Source: Rathayibacter iranicus NCPPB 2253 = VKM Ac-1602
GTDB taxonomy: Bacteria > Actinomycetota > Actinomycetes > Actinomycetales > Microbacteriaceae
Assembly: GCF_003149025.1 (NCBI RefSeq)
Contig: NZ_QGDV01000006.1
Coordinates: 62,001-126,000, forward strand
Direction of reading: 5' to 3'
DNA length: 64,000 nucleotides
In this document: positions 48,973 to 57,736 of the stretch, one piece after another
How positions within the stretch are numbered: the stretch's first letter is position 1
How the letters are laid out: each line of letters starts with the position of its first letter
Position numbers and translations under genes: made by a program
The notes under the pieces: model-generated
Databases searched by the model: none
Seen by the model: only the letters and a program-made list of their open reading frames with translations
What the model was told of the DNA's origin: nothing

Positions 48973-50709
48973 TCAGACCGCGAACTCGATGCCCGCGCCG
49001 GGGATGGCGGCCAGGAGTTCGCGGGTGTACTCCTGCTGCGGCGAATCGAACACGGTGTCGGTCGGCGCGTGCTCGACGATCCGCCCCTTCTGCATCACGC
49101 AGACGTCGTCGGCGATCACGCGGACCACCGCCAGATCGTGCGTAATGAAGAGGTAGGTGAGCCCGAGCTCGGCCTGCAGATCGGCGAGTAGGCGAAGGAT
49201 CTGCGCCTGGACCAGCACGTCCAGCGCCGAGACCGCCTCATCGAGCACCACGATCTCGGGCTTGAGCGCGAGCGCGCGCGCGATCGCCACCCGCTGGCGC
49301 TGGCCGCCGGAGAGTTCGTTCGGGTACCGGCTCGCGATTACGCGCGGCAGGGACACCTGATCGAGTAATTCGAGGACTCGCTCGCGCTGCGAGGTGCGGT
49401 CGCCCACTTTGTGCACGCGCAGCGGCTCCGAAATCGTGTTGCCGATGTTGTGCAGCGGGTCGAGTGAACCGTACGGGTCCTGGAACACGGGCTGCATGGA
49501 GCGGCGCAGCGCCAGCATGTCGCGGCCCCTGAGCTTTTCGGTGCGTCGGCCGGCAATCGAGATCGCTCCGGAGGTCGCCGTGTCGAGGCCGAGCACGAGG
49601 CGCGCGATGGTCGATTTGCCCGAGCCGGACTCGCCGACGAGCGCCGTAGTAGTGCCCTTCGGAATCGAGAACGAAACGCTGTCGACCGCGGTGAAGTCCT
49701 CGGCCTTGAGCCCGCCGCGGCGGATCTTGAAGACCTTGGTCAGGCCGTCGACCTCGATCATTGGTGCGCCGGAGACCACTCCCGCGGCCTGGTGCACGCC
49801 CGCGGCGCCGACCAGGTCGACCTCGCGGACGGCAGCGGACTCGCCGGGCACCGCCTCCGTCGCCATGCCCGCGCTGGACTGGATGCGACGCGAGGCTAGG
49901 CTCGGCGCAGCCGCGATCAGGCGCTGCGTGTAGGGGTGCTGCGGGTTCTGCAGCACCTCCACCGAGGCCCCGGATTCCACAATCCGGCCCTTGTACATCA
50001 CGATCAGCTTCTCGGCGCGCTCGGCAGCGAGGCCGAGGTCGTGGGTGATGAAGAGCAGCGCGGTGCCGTCGGTCTTGGTCAGCGTCTCGAGGTGGTCGAG
50101 GATGCGGCGCTGGACGGTGACGTCGAGCGCCGACGTGGGCTCGTCGGCGATCAGCAGCTGAGGGGCGGCGGCCAGGCCGATACCGATCAGCACGCGCTGG
50201 CGCATACCTCCGGAGAACTGGTGCGGGAACTGCTTGAGCCGCTTCTCGGCGTCGGCGAGGCCCGCGTTCTGCAGCACCTCGATCGCCTTGGCGCGAACCT
50301 CCTTGCGGCCGGAAGCGAGTCCGTTGGCCCTGATCGTCTCCTCGACCTGGAAGCCGACCGACCAGACCGGGTTGAGGTTCGACATCGGGTCCTGGGGGAC
50401 GTAGCCGATACGGCGGCCGCGGATGTCCTCCAGCTCGGTCCTCGTCGCCTTCGCGAGATCCTTACCATCGAAGAGGACGGAGCCGCCCGTGACAGTGCCG
50501 GTGCCGGGGAGCAGGCCGATGATCGCCGCGGCGGTCGTCGACTTGCCGGAGCCCGACTCCCCCACGATCGCCACGGTCTGGCCGTGCTCGATGGTGAGGC
50601 TCACGCCGCGCAGGGCGGGGACCAGCCCGCTGCCGGTCTGGAAGCCGACCTCGAGGTCGGTGACCGCGAGCAGGGGACCACGCGGGGCGTTCGGTGTGGT
50701 GGCGCTCAT
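48973..50709 (-). CDS. Oligopeptide-type ABC transporter, fused double ATPase
   Basis: 578 residues from ATG 50709 (MSATTPNAPRGPLLAV). Two complete nucleotide-binding domains lie in tandem: the first with GESGSGKSTTAAAIIG, the QDPMSNLNPVW Q-loop, FSGGMRQRVLIGIG and LLIADEPTSALD, the second with GESGSGKSTIARLVLG, FQDPYGSLDP, LSGGQRQRVAIARAL and VVLDEAVSALD. It corresponds to DppD plus DppF fused. It powers uptake through the two permeases encoded just upstream; the four-base overlap with the permease gene shows coupling. Confidence 0.95.
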   Translation of the reverse strand: MSATTPNAPRGPLLAVTDLEVGFQTGSGLVPALRGVSLTIEHGQTVAIVGESGSGKSTTAAAIIGLLPGTGTVTGGSVLFDGKDLAKATRTELEDIRGRRIGYVPQDPMSNLNPVWSVGFQVEETIRANGLASGRKEVRAKAIEVLQNAGLADAEKRLKQFPHQFSGGMRQRVLIGIGLAAAPQLLIADEPTSALDVTVQRRILDHLETLTKTDGTALLFITHDLGLAAERAEKLIVMYKGRIVESGASVEVLQNPQHPYTQRLIAAAPSLASRRIQSSAGMATEAVPGESAAVREVDLVGAAGVHQAAGVVSGAPMIEVDGLTKVFKIRRGGLKAEDFTAVDSVSFSIPKGTTTALVGESGSGKSTIARLVLGLDTATSGAISIAGRRTEKLRGRDMLALRRSMQPVFQDPYGSLDPLHNIGNTISEPLRVHKVGDRTSQRERVLELLDQVSLPRVIASRYPNELSGGQRQRVAIARALALKPEIVVLDEAVSALDVLVQAQILRLLADLQAELGLTYLFITHDLAVVRVIADDVCVMQKGRIVEHAPTDTVFDSPQQEYTRELLAAIPGAGIEFAV

Positions 50710-51674
50710 CGAAGAGCCCTCGCCTTCGGATCGAGCGCGTCGCGGAGCGATTCGCCGAGGAGGATGAAGCTCAGAACCGTCACCGTCAGGGCGATCGACG
50801 GGTAGATCAGCGTCTGCGGATTGGTGCGGAGGTCGCGCTGCGCCTGGCTGATGTCGTTGCCCCACGACATGACCGAACCAGGTAGGCCGACGCCCAGGAA
50901 CGACAGGGTCGCCTCCGCCGTGATGGCCGCACCGAGCGAGATGGTCGTGACGACGATGACGGGAGCGATCGAGTTAGGTAGCACGTGCCGGAACAGGATT
51001 GCCATCCGCGAGAGGCCGGTCGCCGTGGCCGCGCCGACGAAGTCGGACTGCTTCACGCGGAGGACCTCGGAGCGCAGCACGCGGGCTGTCGTCGGCCAGG
51101 CGAAGGCGCCAATAGCCAGGGCGATCACGAAGACGTTTCGGTGCTCGGAGAAGACGGACATGATGACGACCGCGGCGAGGATGTACGGGATCGAGAAGAA
51201 GATATCGCCGAGGCGCATGATGACGGTGTCGACCCAGCCGCCGAAGAAGCCGGCCAGCGCGCCGCCGATGACTCCGGACACGGTGGTGATCATGATCACG
51301 ATCAGGCCGACGGTCAGCGAGGTCGACGTGCCGTGGATGATCCGCGAGTAGACGTCGCAGCCCTGCTTCGTGTAGCCGAGCACGCTGCCGTCCCCCGGGC
51401 CCCGGTTGCTGAACGAGAGTGCGCACTGCCGGGGATCGACCGAGGTAAAAAGGCCGGGGAAGAGCGCGACCGCGATGACCACGAGGATCAGGACACCCGA
51501 GATCCAGAACATCGGGCGCGTGCGGAGGTCGCGCCAGGCGTCGGTCCAGAGGTTGCTGGGCTTGTCGTCGAGGCTGACGGCATCAATGGACGCGATCGGC
51601 GTCTCCTCGAGCGGTGCCACGAAGTGGTCGATGCGGCGGGCCTTCTGCGCGCCGCCGGGAATGTCAGTGGGCAT
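50706..51674 (-). CDS. Oligopeptide-type ABC transporter permease (DppC-like)
   Basis: 322 residues. A soluble N-terminal ~45 residues lead into six membrane helices of the binding-protein-dependent permease fold. The EAA-like loop appears around DFVGAATATGLSRMAILFRHVLPNSIAPVI. The N-terminal OppC domain precedes the first helix (LWTDAWRDLRTRPMFWISGV). It pairs with the permease at 51664, whose 3' end it overlaps by 11 bases. Confidence 0.94.
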   Translation of the reverse strand: MPTDIPGGAQKARRIDHFVAPLEETPIASIDAVSLDDKPSNLWTDAWRDLRTRPMFWISGVLILVVIAVALFPGLFTSVDPRQCALSFSNRGPGDGSVLGYTKQGCDVYSRIIHGTSTSLTVGLIVIMITTVSGVIGGALAGFFGGWVDTVIMRLGDIFFSIPYILAAVVIMSVFSEHRNVFVIALAIGAFAWPTTARVLRSEVLRVKQSDFVGAATATGLSRMAILFRHVLPNSIAPVIVVTTISLGAAITAEATLSFLGVGLPGSVMSWGNDISQAQRDLRTNPQTLIYPSIALTVTVLSFILLGESLRDALDPKARALR

Positions 51675-52593
51675 AGCGGATCCTCGGGTCGAGTACGGCG
51701 TAGAGCAGGTCGATGAGGATGTTCACCACGAGGTAGAACAGCACCATGACCGTGACGAAGGAGACGACGGTGGGTCGCTCTCCTCGAATGATCGCCTGGT
51801 AGAGCGTGTTCCCAACTCCGGGAACGTTGAAGATGCCCTCGGTCACCGTCGCGCCCACGATCAGGAGGCCGAAGTCGGCTCCGAACTGCGTGGTGACCGG
51901 GATGAGCGAGTTGCGCAGGATGTGCACGGGGATCACGCGGCGGCGAGGGAGCCCCTTGCTGTATGCGGTGCGGACGAAATCGGAGCCGGCGGTCTCGATG
52001 ATCGAGCCGCGGGTCAGGCGGATCGCGGAGGCGACCACGAACAACGCGAGCACGATCGCCGGCAGGAGCAACCTCTGGAACGAAGCATCGGATCCGACCG
52101 TCGGCGGGAACCAGCCGAGCTGCACGGCAAAGAACGACTGCGCGATGAAGCAGAGCACGAAGATCGGCACCGAGACGAGAAGGAGGCTGACGACCAGCGC
52201 ACTCGCGTCGAAGAAGCTGCCCTTGCGCAGACCGCTGATCAGACCGATGGTCAGCGCGAGAACGATCTCGATGATGATCGCCATCATCGCCAACGTCAGG
52301 GTCACCGGGAAGGTGCGCGCCAGGATCTCGTTGACCGACTGGCCCGAGAACGAGATGCCGAAGTCGCCGCGGACGACGCCGCCCAGGTAGTAGAGGTACT
52401 GGACGAAGAACGGCTCGTTCAGGTGGTACTGCTCCTCCAGGCGGGCGAGGAGGGCGGGGCTCGGAGTCTTGTCGCCGAAGAGCGACAGGAGCGGGTTCCC
52501 CGGCATGGAGAAGACCATGAAGTAGATGAGGAACGTGGTGCCGATGAGCACGGGGACGGCTTGCAGAATGCGTCGGACGATGTAAGCGAGCAT
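51664..52593 (-). CDS. Oligopeptide-type ABC transporter permease (DppB-like)
   Basis: 309 residues. MLAYIVRRILQAVPVLIGTTFLIYFM is the characteristic first helix of DppB/OppB proteins. The EAA-type loop is DFVRTAYSKGLPRRRVIPVHILRNSLIPV (~220-250), and VEGIFNVPGVGNTLYQAI-like sequence follows. Together with the DppC-like subunit it forms the membrane channel. Confidence 0.94.
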   Translation of the reverse strand: MLAYIVRRILQAVPVLIGTTFLIYFMVFSMPGNPLLSLFGDKTPSPALLARLEEQYHLNEPFFVQYLYYLGGVVRGDFGISFSGQSVNEILARTFPVTLTLAMMAIIIEIVLALTIGLISGLRKGSFFDASALVVSLLLVSVPIFVLCFIAQSFFAVQLGWFPPTVGSDASFQRLLLPAIVLALFVVASAIRLTRGSIIETAGSDFVRTAYSKGLPRRRVIPVHILRNSLIPVTTQFGADFGLLIVGATVTEGIFNVPGVGNTLYQAIIRGERPTVVSFVTVMVLFYLVVNILIDLLYAVLDPRIRYAH

Positions 52594-52654
52594 GTCAGCC
52601 CAGCCGGTTCCGGAGTCGCATGGATGGAGACCTCATTCGATTGTGACCGAAACA

Positions 52655-52707
52655 GGGCGCCCCGCCCGTGCCGCGACCACAAGGCCGATGGCACGGGCGA
52701 AGCGCCC
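52655..52707 (-). other. Stem-loop between binding-protein and permease genes
   Basis: GGGCGC-CC-CGCCCGTGCC pairs with GGCACGGGCG-AA-GCGCCC: 16 paired bases with a small internal loop and a 17-base apical loop. It lies in the 127-base gap after the substrate-binding protein gene. In other binding-protein ABC operons such stem-loops protect the upstream message or partly end transcription, giving more binding protein than permease. Confidence 0.7.
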
Positions 52708-52720
52708 CGATGGATCGAGC

Positions 52721-54340
52721 TTACTTCTTGGTGATCTCGTAGTAGAGCGGCACCGAGTTCCAGCCGAACGCGACGTTCGACACGTTCTCGCTGAAGCCAC
52801 CGGTCACGTTGGCGTACCAGAGGGGCAGGGACGGGAGGTCCTGGAGAAGGATCTCCTGCGCCTGCTGGAACGTCTGGTTCGCCGAGTCGGCGTTGGCGTC
52901 CGAGAGGCCCTTCTGCACGAGGGCGTCGAACTCGGGGTTCGTGTAATCGCCATCGTTCGAGGAGCCGCCGGTCACATACAGCGGGCCGAGGAAGTTGTTC
53001 AGGCTCGGGTAGTCGGCCTGCCAGGCGGTGCGGAACGCGGTCTGGATGGAGCGGTCGACGATCTTGGTGCGCGCCTCGGCGAAGGTCGGGTAGGCCTCGC
53101 CCGCAGCCTCGATCCCGAGGGTGTTCTTGAGCGAGTTGGTCACCGCGTCGACCCAGCCCTGGTGTCCGCCGTCGGCGTTATAGCCGATGGTGAAGGTGCC
53201 ATCCCAGGGGCTGATGGCGTCGGCCTGAGCCCAGAGTTCCTTGGCCTTGTCGGGGTTGTACTGGAGCACGTCGGCGCCGGTGAGGGCGTCGCTGTAGCCG
53301 TCGATCACCGGGGAGGTGAAGTCGGAGGCGGGGGTGCGGGTGCCCTCGAAGATCACGTCCGTGATCTCCTTGCGGTCAAAGGCCATCGAGATGGCCTGGC
53401 GACGGAGCGTGCCCTCTTCACCGCTGAAGTGCGCGAGGCGCCCCGGGATGGTGAAGGACTGGAAGATCGCGGCAGGCTGGTTAACCGCACGATCGCCGAG
53501 GTCGTTCTCGAAGGTGCCGAATGCCGAGTCGGGGATCTGGTCGATCACGTCGACGTTGCCGGCGAGCAGGTCGGCGTAGGAGGCGTCCTGGGTGGCGTAG
53601 AAGACGATCTTCAGGCCACCGTTCTGGGCCGCACGGGGACCGGTGTAGCCCTCGTTCTTGACCAGGTCGATCTGGACGTCGTGCTGCCAGGCGTTGTCGC
53701 CCGCGAGCTTGTACGGGCCGTTGCCGATCGGGCTCTCGCCGAAGGCGGCCATATCTGCGAACGCTGCGGCGGGCAGCGGGTAGAACGCCGAGTAGCCGAG
53801 GCTGATCGGGAAGTCCGACTGCGGGGTCTTGAGGGCCACCGTGAAGGTGCTGTCGTCGACGACCTTCAGGCCAGTGAGCTCGCTGTCCTCGGTGTCGCTG
53901 AAGCCTTCGATGTTCGCGAAGAAGGAGGAGCTGATCTGCGTGTTCGAGAACTTCGCGCCATAGTTCCAGGCGTCCACGAACGAGCTGGAGGTCACCGGGT
54001 CACCGTTGGTGAAGGTCAGGCCCGGCTTGATCGTGATGGTGTAGTTCTGCGCGTCGTCGGACTGGATCGACTCCGCCACATCGTTCTTGGGGGCGCCCTT
54101 GGCGTCGAAGTAGACCAGACCGGCGAAGATCTCATCGAGGATCTTCCCGCCGCCGGTCTCGTTGGTGTTGGTCGGGACCAGCGGGTTCTGCGGCTCGGAG
54201 CCGTTCGTGGAGATGATCGCGGCGGCGTCGCCTCCCGAAGAACCCCCGCCCGAGTCGTTCGAGCTGCTGCAGCCGGCCAGGACCAGCGCGCTCGCGGCGA
54301 CGAGCGCCAGAGCCCCGAGTCCGTAACGTCTGATGTTCAC
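52721..54340 (-). CDS. Oligopeptide-type ABC transporter substrate-binding lipoprotein
   Basis: 539 residues from GTG 54340 (MNIRRYGLGALALVAASALV), with GGAGGAAT upstream. The lipobox LVLAGC places Cys at ~24, followed by a Ser/Gly-rich linker. The mature part matches family 5 solute-binding proteins: NPLVPTNTNETGGGKILDEIFAGL, YTITIKPGLTFTNGDPVTS and GNGPYKLAGDNAW. It captures peptides or similar solutes outside the membrane. It is the first gene of the four-gene operon; the 268 bases upstream hold the promoter region. Confidence 0.95.
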   Translation of the reverse strand: MNIRRYGLGALALVAASALVLAGCSSSNDSGGGSSGGDAAAIISTNGSEPQNPLVPTNTNETGGGKILDEIFAGLVYFDAKGAPKNDVAESIQSDDAQNYTITIKPGLTFTNGDPVTSSSFVDAWNYGAKFSNTQISSSFFANIEGFSDTEDSELTGLKVVDDSTFTVALKTPQSDFPISLGYSAFYPLPAAAFADMAAFGESPIGNGPYKLAGDNAWQHDVQIDLVKNEGYTGPRAAQNGGLKIVFYATQDASYADLLAGNVDVIDQIPDSAFGTFENDLGDRAVNQPAAIFQSFTIPGRLAHFSGEEGTLRRQAISMAFDRKEITDVIFEGTRTPASDFTSPVIDGYSDALTGADVLQYNPDKAKELWAQADAISPWDGTFTIGYNADGGHQGWVDAVTNSLKNTLGIEAAGEAYPTFAEARTKIVDRSIQTAFRTAWQADYPSLNNFLGPLYVTGGSSNDGDYTNPEFDALVQKGLSDANADSANQTFQQAQEILLQDLPSLPLWYANVTGGFSENVSNVAFGWNSVPLYYEITKK

Positions 54341-54608
54341 TATTCCTCCAGTGGTGGGGGGGCGCGCGAGAAATGATTTCTCTGACGCGTGGAGTGCCGT
54401 GCGCGTGGCGACGGCGTCGGCACACGAGACTGGTGGCCGTCGCGCGGATGCCGAGAACGACACTATGTATTGACTTGCTATCTGCACAAAAGCGTGGAGA
54501 AACCGTTACACAGCGGTAACAGTGCGGCGGAATCCTGGCGCTCTTCCGCACAAAACCTGCGCGGAGGACCAGAATGCGCAACAGATCGACATGAAGGAGA
54601 CCCACGGA

Positions 54609-55400
54609 GTGTCCGCTCACGACGCAGGGTCCGCAGACGCACGGCGGAGACTCAGCCTGGAGATCCTGCTCGTGCTGGGGCTCTCGCTGGGAGCCTCCGC
54701 CGTGTACTCGATCGTGTCGATCACGAATCGGCTGACCCGCTCCACCTCGCTGGCCGACCAGACCGCGACGCTCAACGGCTCCCTGAGTGATCGGCCGACG
54801 TTCGACCTGATCTACCAGCTCCTGGCGCTCTTCTTCGACCTCGTGCCGGTGGCGCTCTGCGCGTTCTTGCTGTGGCAGAGTTCGGCGCGGCCGCTCGGGC
54901 GGCTGGGGCTGGACGTGACGCGTCCGCTGCGCGACCTTCGCGCCGGGACCCTCTTGGCCGTCGCCATCGGCGCGCCCGGGATCGGACTGTACGTCGTCGG
55001 CCGCGCGCTCGGCATCACCGTGGCGGTGAATGCCGCGCCCGAGCACTGGCGGTGGTGGACGGTCCCTGTCCTCGTGCTCTCGGCGATCCGCGCGGGGGTG
55101 CAGGAGGAGGTGATCGTCATCGGCTACCTGTATGCCCGGCTAGGAGACCTCGGCTGGGGACGCTGGCAGATCCTCGTCACCAGCGCGCTGCTGCGGGGCA
55201 GCTATCACCTCTACCAGGGCATCGGGCCGTTCGTTGGCAACGTGGTGATGGGCGTGGTGTTCGGCCTGGTGTATCAGCGCTTTGGGCGCACGCTACCCCT
55301 GGTGATCGCGCACTCGATCATCGACATCGTCTCGTTCGTGGGGTATCCGCTGGCGGTCGGCCTGTGGCCGGAGCTGTTCAGCGCTCCCGCGCGTTCGTAA
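54609..55400 (+). CDS. CPBP-family intramembrane metalloprotease-like protein
   Basis: 263 residues from GTG 54609, chosen because AAGGAG lies 9 bases upstream, while ATG 54591 itself begins the AAGGAG. It has about seven membrane helices. The Abi/CPBP motifs are visible: GVQEEVIVIGYLYARL (EE-x-x-x pattern, with Tyr replacing the more usual Arg region), LLRGSYHLYQG (His) and LPLVIAHSIIDI (His/Asp). Members cleave prenylated or membrane proteins or act in bacteriocin immunity. Its last ~35 codons overlap the 3' end of the TauE/SafE gene on the other strand. Confidence 0.85.
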   Translation: MSAHDAGSADARRRLSLEILLVLGLSLGASAVYSIVSITNRLTRSTSLADQTATLNGSLSDRPTFDLIYQLLALFFDLVPVALCAFLLWQSSARPLGRLGLDVTRPLRDLRAGTLLAVAIGAPGIGLYVVGRALGITVAVNAAPEHWRWWTVPVLVLSAIRAGVQEEVIVIGYLYARLGDLGWGRWQILVTSALLRGSYHLYQGIGPFVGNVVMGVVFGLVYQRFGRTLPLVIAHSIIDIVSFVGYPLAVGLWPELFSAPARS

Positions 55401-56474
55401 CCGAGGTGGAGAAGCCACTGGAGGGCTCGACAGCGCCCGATCGGCTCTCTCGACCTCGGTTACGAACACGGATTCGCTCCCACCCGAGCGCGCATAGCGT
55501 TCCGAGCGGAGCAGGACGGCGAACCAGGTGCAGAGCACCGCGAGACTTGCCGCACTCACCAGGGCGAGCACCGGCGTGAAGGGAACGAAGACGACGGTGC
55601 TGACGAGTTCGGCGGCGATGAGCACGATGAGCACTCCACGGACGGTCGTCGGCGACATCAGCGTGCACAGGTACGCGCCGAGCGGTGCCCCGAGGGCAAC
55701 GACGGGCGCCGCGACGATCCAGTACTCCACCACGACGCCCTCGAAGTCCTGCACGAGGAAGACGTGGGAGAGGAACGCGGCAATCGAGACGATCGTCATC
55801 AGCACCACGGTCGTTGGCGTCGTGATTTTCTCGGAGACGCGGAACAGCAGGACCAGGAGGACGAACATCACGGTGTTCTCGCCCACGCCCGCGACTCCGC
55901 TCAGCAGTCCGCCGGCGAGGCCGACGGCGGCGACGAGCATCCGCTCCCGCGCTCCCCAGACGGGGATCTCGAGGTGGCGACGGTAGGTCCGGGAGCGCAG
56001 TTGCAGGATCAGCGCGACGGCGAGCGAGACAAGGAGCATCGTGAACAGGACGCGCACCACCGGCAGCGGAATCAGCGGGGCGATCAGCGTCGTGCTGACC
56101 AGGACGCCGGCCACTCCCGGCACGGCACCCCAGCCGAGCACTCTGCGCTCGATGGGGATCCGGCAGAGCAGGATCGAGAGCGAGGCCGCGGTCATCCCGA
56201 TGCTCTGGATGGCGAAGGAGAAGGTGCGTGCGGTGTCCGCCGGCACCGCGAGGAGCTTGGTCAGCACGGGGAACGCGATGGCTCCCCCGCCCTCGCTCGT
56301 GCCGCCGCCGACGAGCGAGCCGAACGCCATCGTCAGGGCGACGGGCCAGTGTTCGCCGAGGAGGTCGGCGTAGCGGGGGCCGAAGAAGACGCTCCAGATC
56401 GACCACACGACGAGCGCGAGGAGGCCGTTGACCAGGATCACCCGCGGGATGCGGCGGGGGCGGTGGGCGCTCAT
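55293..56474 (-). CDS. TauE/SafE-family membrane permease with extended C-terminus
   Basis: 393 residues from ATG 56474 (MSAHRPRRIPRVILVNG). Eight or so membrane helices carry the TauE/SafE pattern GSLVGGGTSEGGGAIAFPVLTKLL and GGLLSGVAGVGENTVMFVLLVL. The hydrophobic part ends near residue 335 (LCTWFAVLLRSERYA). The last ~55 residues (SVFVTEVERADRALSS onward) are hydrophilic, encoded by an inverted repeat and by sequence antisense to the CPBP gene, and probably not part of the ancestral protein. It may export a sulfonate or organic anion. The start overlaps the MFS stop by four bases. Confidence 0.85.
   Translation of the reverse strand: MSAHRPRRIPRVILVNGLLALVVWSIWSVFFGPRYADLLGEHWPVALTMAFGSLVGGGTSEGGGAIAFPVLTKLLAVPADTARTFSFAIQSIGMTAASLSILLCRIPIERRVLGWGAVPGVAGVLVSTTLIAPLIPLPVVRVLFTMLLVSLAVALILQLRSRTYRRHLEIPVWGARERMLVAAVGLAGGLLSGVAGVGENTVMFVLLVLLFRVSEKITTPTTVVLMTIVSIAAFLSHVFLVQDFEGVVVEYWIVAAPVVALGAPLGAYLCTLMSPTTVRGVLIVLIAAELVSTVVFVPFTPVLALVSAASLAVLCTWFAVLLRSERYARSGGSESVFVTEVERADRALSSPPVASPPRLRTRGSAEQLRPQADRQRIPHERDDVDDRVRDHQG
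55393..55467. repeat. Inverted repeat spanning the 3' ends of two convergent genes
   Basis: Arms GTTCGTAACCGAGGT (55393-55407) and ACCTCGGTTACGAAC (55453-55467) are perfectly complementary, separated by 45 bases. The left arm contains the TAA stop of the CPBP gene. Because of the symmetry, both strands translate as FVTEVE followed by a variable stretch and PRLRTR. It may be a bidirectional terminator or an inserted palindromic repeat. Confidence 0.85.
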
Positions 56475-57736
56475 GCGTGGCTCCGCTCTGCCTGCTCCAG
56501 GAGCACCTCGGCCTCGGGCAGCGGTGGCGACTCCGTGTTCAGGGTGCGGAATTCGACAAGGAAAAGCAGGGGAACGATCAGCACGAGGGCGAAGGCGGCG
56601 GCAAGCCAGAAGACCGACTCGACGCCAATCAGATCGGCGACCGGGCCGGCCAGCGCCAAACCAATCGGCATCGCCACGAGGTTTCCCGCCCAGTCGTAGG
56701 CGCCGACCTTCGAGCGCGAGCCCTCGGGCACCTGGCTCTGCAGGAGGGTGTCCCAGATCGTCGCGAAGTAGCCGATGCCGATGCCGCCGAGCACCTGCGC
56801 CCCGAGCACGAGCGGCAGGTCGGCGCCGAGTGCGAGCAGCGCGGAGGGCACCGCCTGGAGCAGCAGCCCTGCCGTGCCGATGAGGAGGGGCCGTCGGGTG
56901 GGCACGGCCATCGACGAGACCGCTCCGATCAGGATGCCCGCGGACAGGGCGGCGGCGATCGCGGCCCAGCTCCACGGACCGTCGAAGCGGGTCGTGCTGA
57001 TGACCGGGCCGAGGACGTAGAGCGGAGCGACCACGAGCATGAAGTACCCGGATCCGGTGAGGATGCCGGCCCACAGCCAGCGGGTCCCGGAGACCAGGCG
57101 CCAGCCGGCGAGGATGTCGCGGCCGAAGGTGGGCCGGTCGCCCCGCGCCTGTGCCTGGGCGATCCGCATCCGGGAGAGGGCGAGCGCGCTGAGGGCGAAG
57201 GTGGCTGCGTCGGCGAGGAACACGACGCCGGGCGAGGCGAGGGCGAGCGCGGTGGCGGAGACGACGGGGCTCACGATGTCGGTGACGCCGGTGGTGAGCA
57301 CGATCATCCCGTTCGCCTTCTGCAGGACCTCGCGCGGGACGGTATGCGGGAGGATGCCGGTGGCGGAGGGGTTGAAGAACGCGGTCGCCACCCCGAACAG
57401 CACGTTCAACAGGGCGAGGGAGAGGACCGTCGCGGACCCCGTGAGTAGCAGGATTCCCGCGGTCGCTTGCACGAGAGCGCGCGCCGTGTCGGCGGAGACC
57501 ATCAGCGTCCGGCGGTTGAGGCGGTCGGCGAAGACGCCGCCGAAGAGGAGCATGACACCGGTCGGCAGGATGCGTGCGGCGAGGACGATCCCGATGTCGG
57601 CCGGCCCGCCGCCGATCTGGAGGACGGCGAAGACCATCGCGATGCTCACCAGGCCGGTTCCGAGCATCGACACGGACCGCGAGAACCAGAGGTTGCGGTA
57701 GGCGGGGTAGGCGAACGGACTGGTGGGTCTGGTCAT
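56471..57736 (-). CDS. MFS transporter, probable exporter
   Basis: 421 residues with twelve membrane helices. MTRPTSPFAYPAYRNLWFSRSV is the typical start of the enterobactin-exporter-like (MFS_3/EntS) group, and FADRLNRRTLMVSADTARA is the loop 2-3 motif A. It lies between the flavoenzyme and TauE/SafE genes, overlapping each by four bases, so it probably exports the product of the surrounding pathway or gives self-protection. Confidence 0.92.
   Translation of the reverse strand: MTRPTSPFAYPAYRNLWFSRSVSMLGTGLVSIAMVFAVLQIGGGPADIGIVLAARILPTGVMLLFGGVFADRLNRRTLMVSADTARALVQATAGILLLTGSATVLSLALLNVLFGVATAFFNPSATGILPHTVPREVLQKANGMIVLTTGVTDIVSPVVSATALALASPGVVFLADAATFALSALALSRMRIAQAQARGDRPTFGRDILAGWRLVSGTRWLWAGILTGSGYFMLVVAPLYVLGPVISTTRFDGPWSWAAIAAALSAGILIGAVSSMAVPTRRPLLIGTAGLLLQAVPSALLALGADLPLVLGAQVLGGIGIGYFATIWDTLLQSQVPEGSRSKVGAYDWAGNLVAMPIGLALAGPVADLIGVESVFWLAAAFALVLIVPLLFLVEFRTLNTESPPLPEAEVLLEQAERSHA

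Noticed and set aside
56477-57448. Plus-strand open frame of 323 codons antisense to the MFS gene
   Set aside because: Charged, low-complexity composition (many D, G, R, E) with no motif; the opposite strand encodes a clear twelve-helix transporter.
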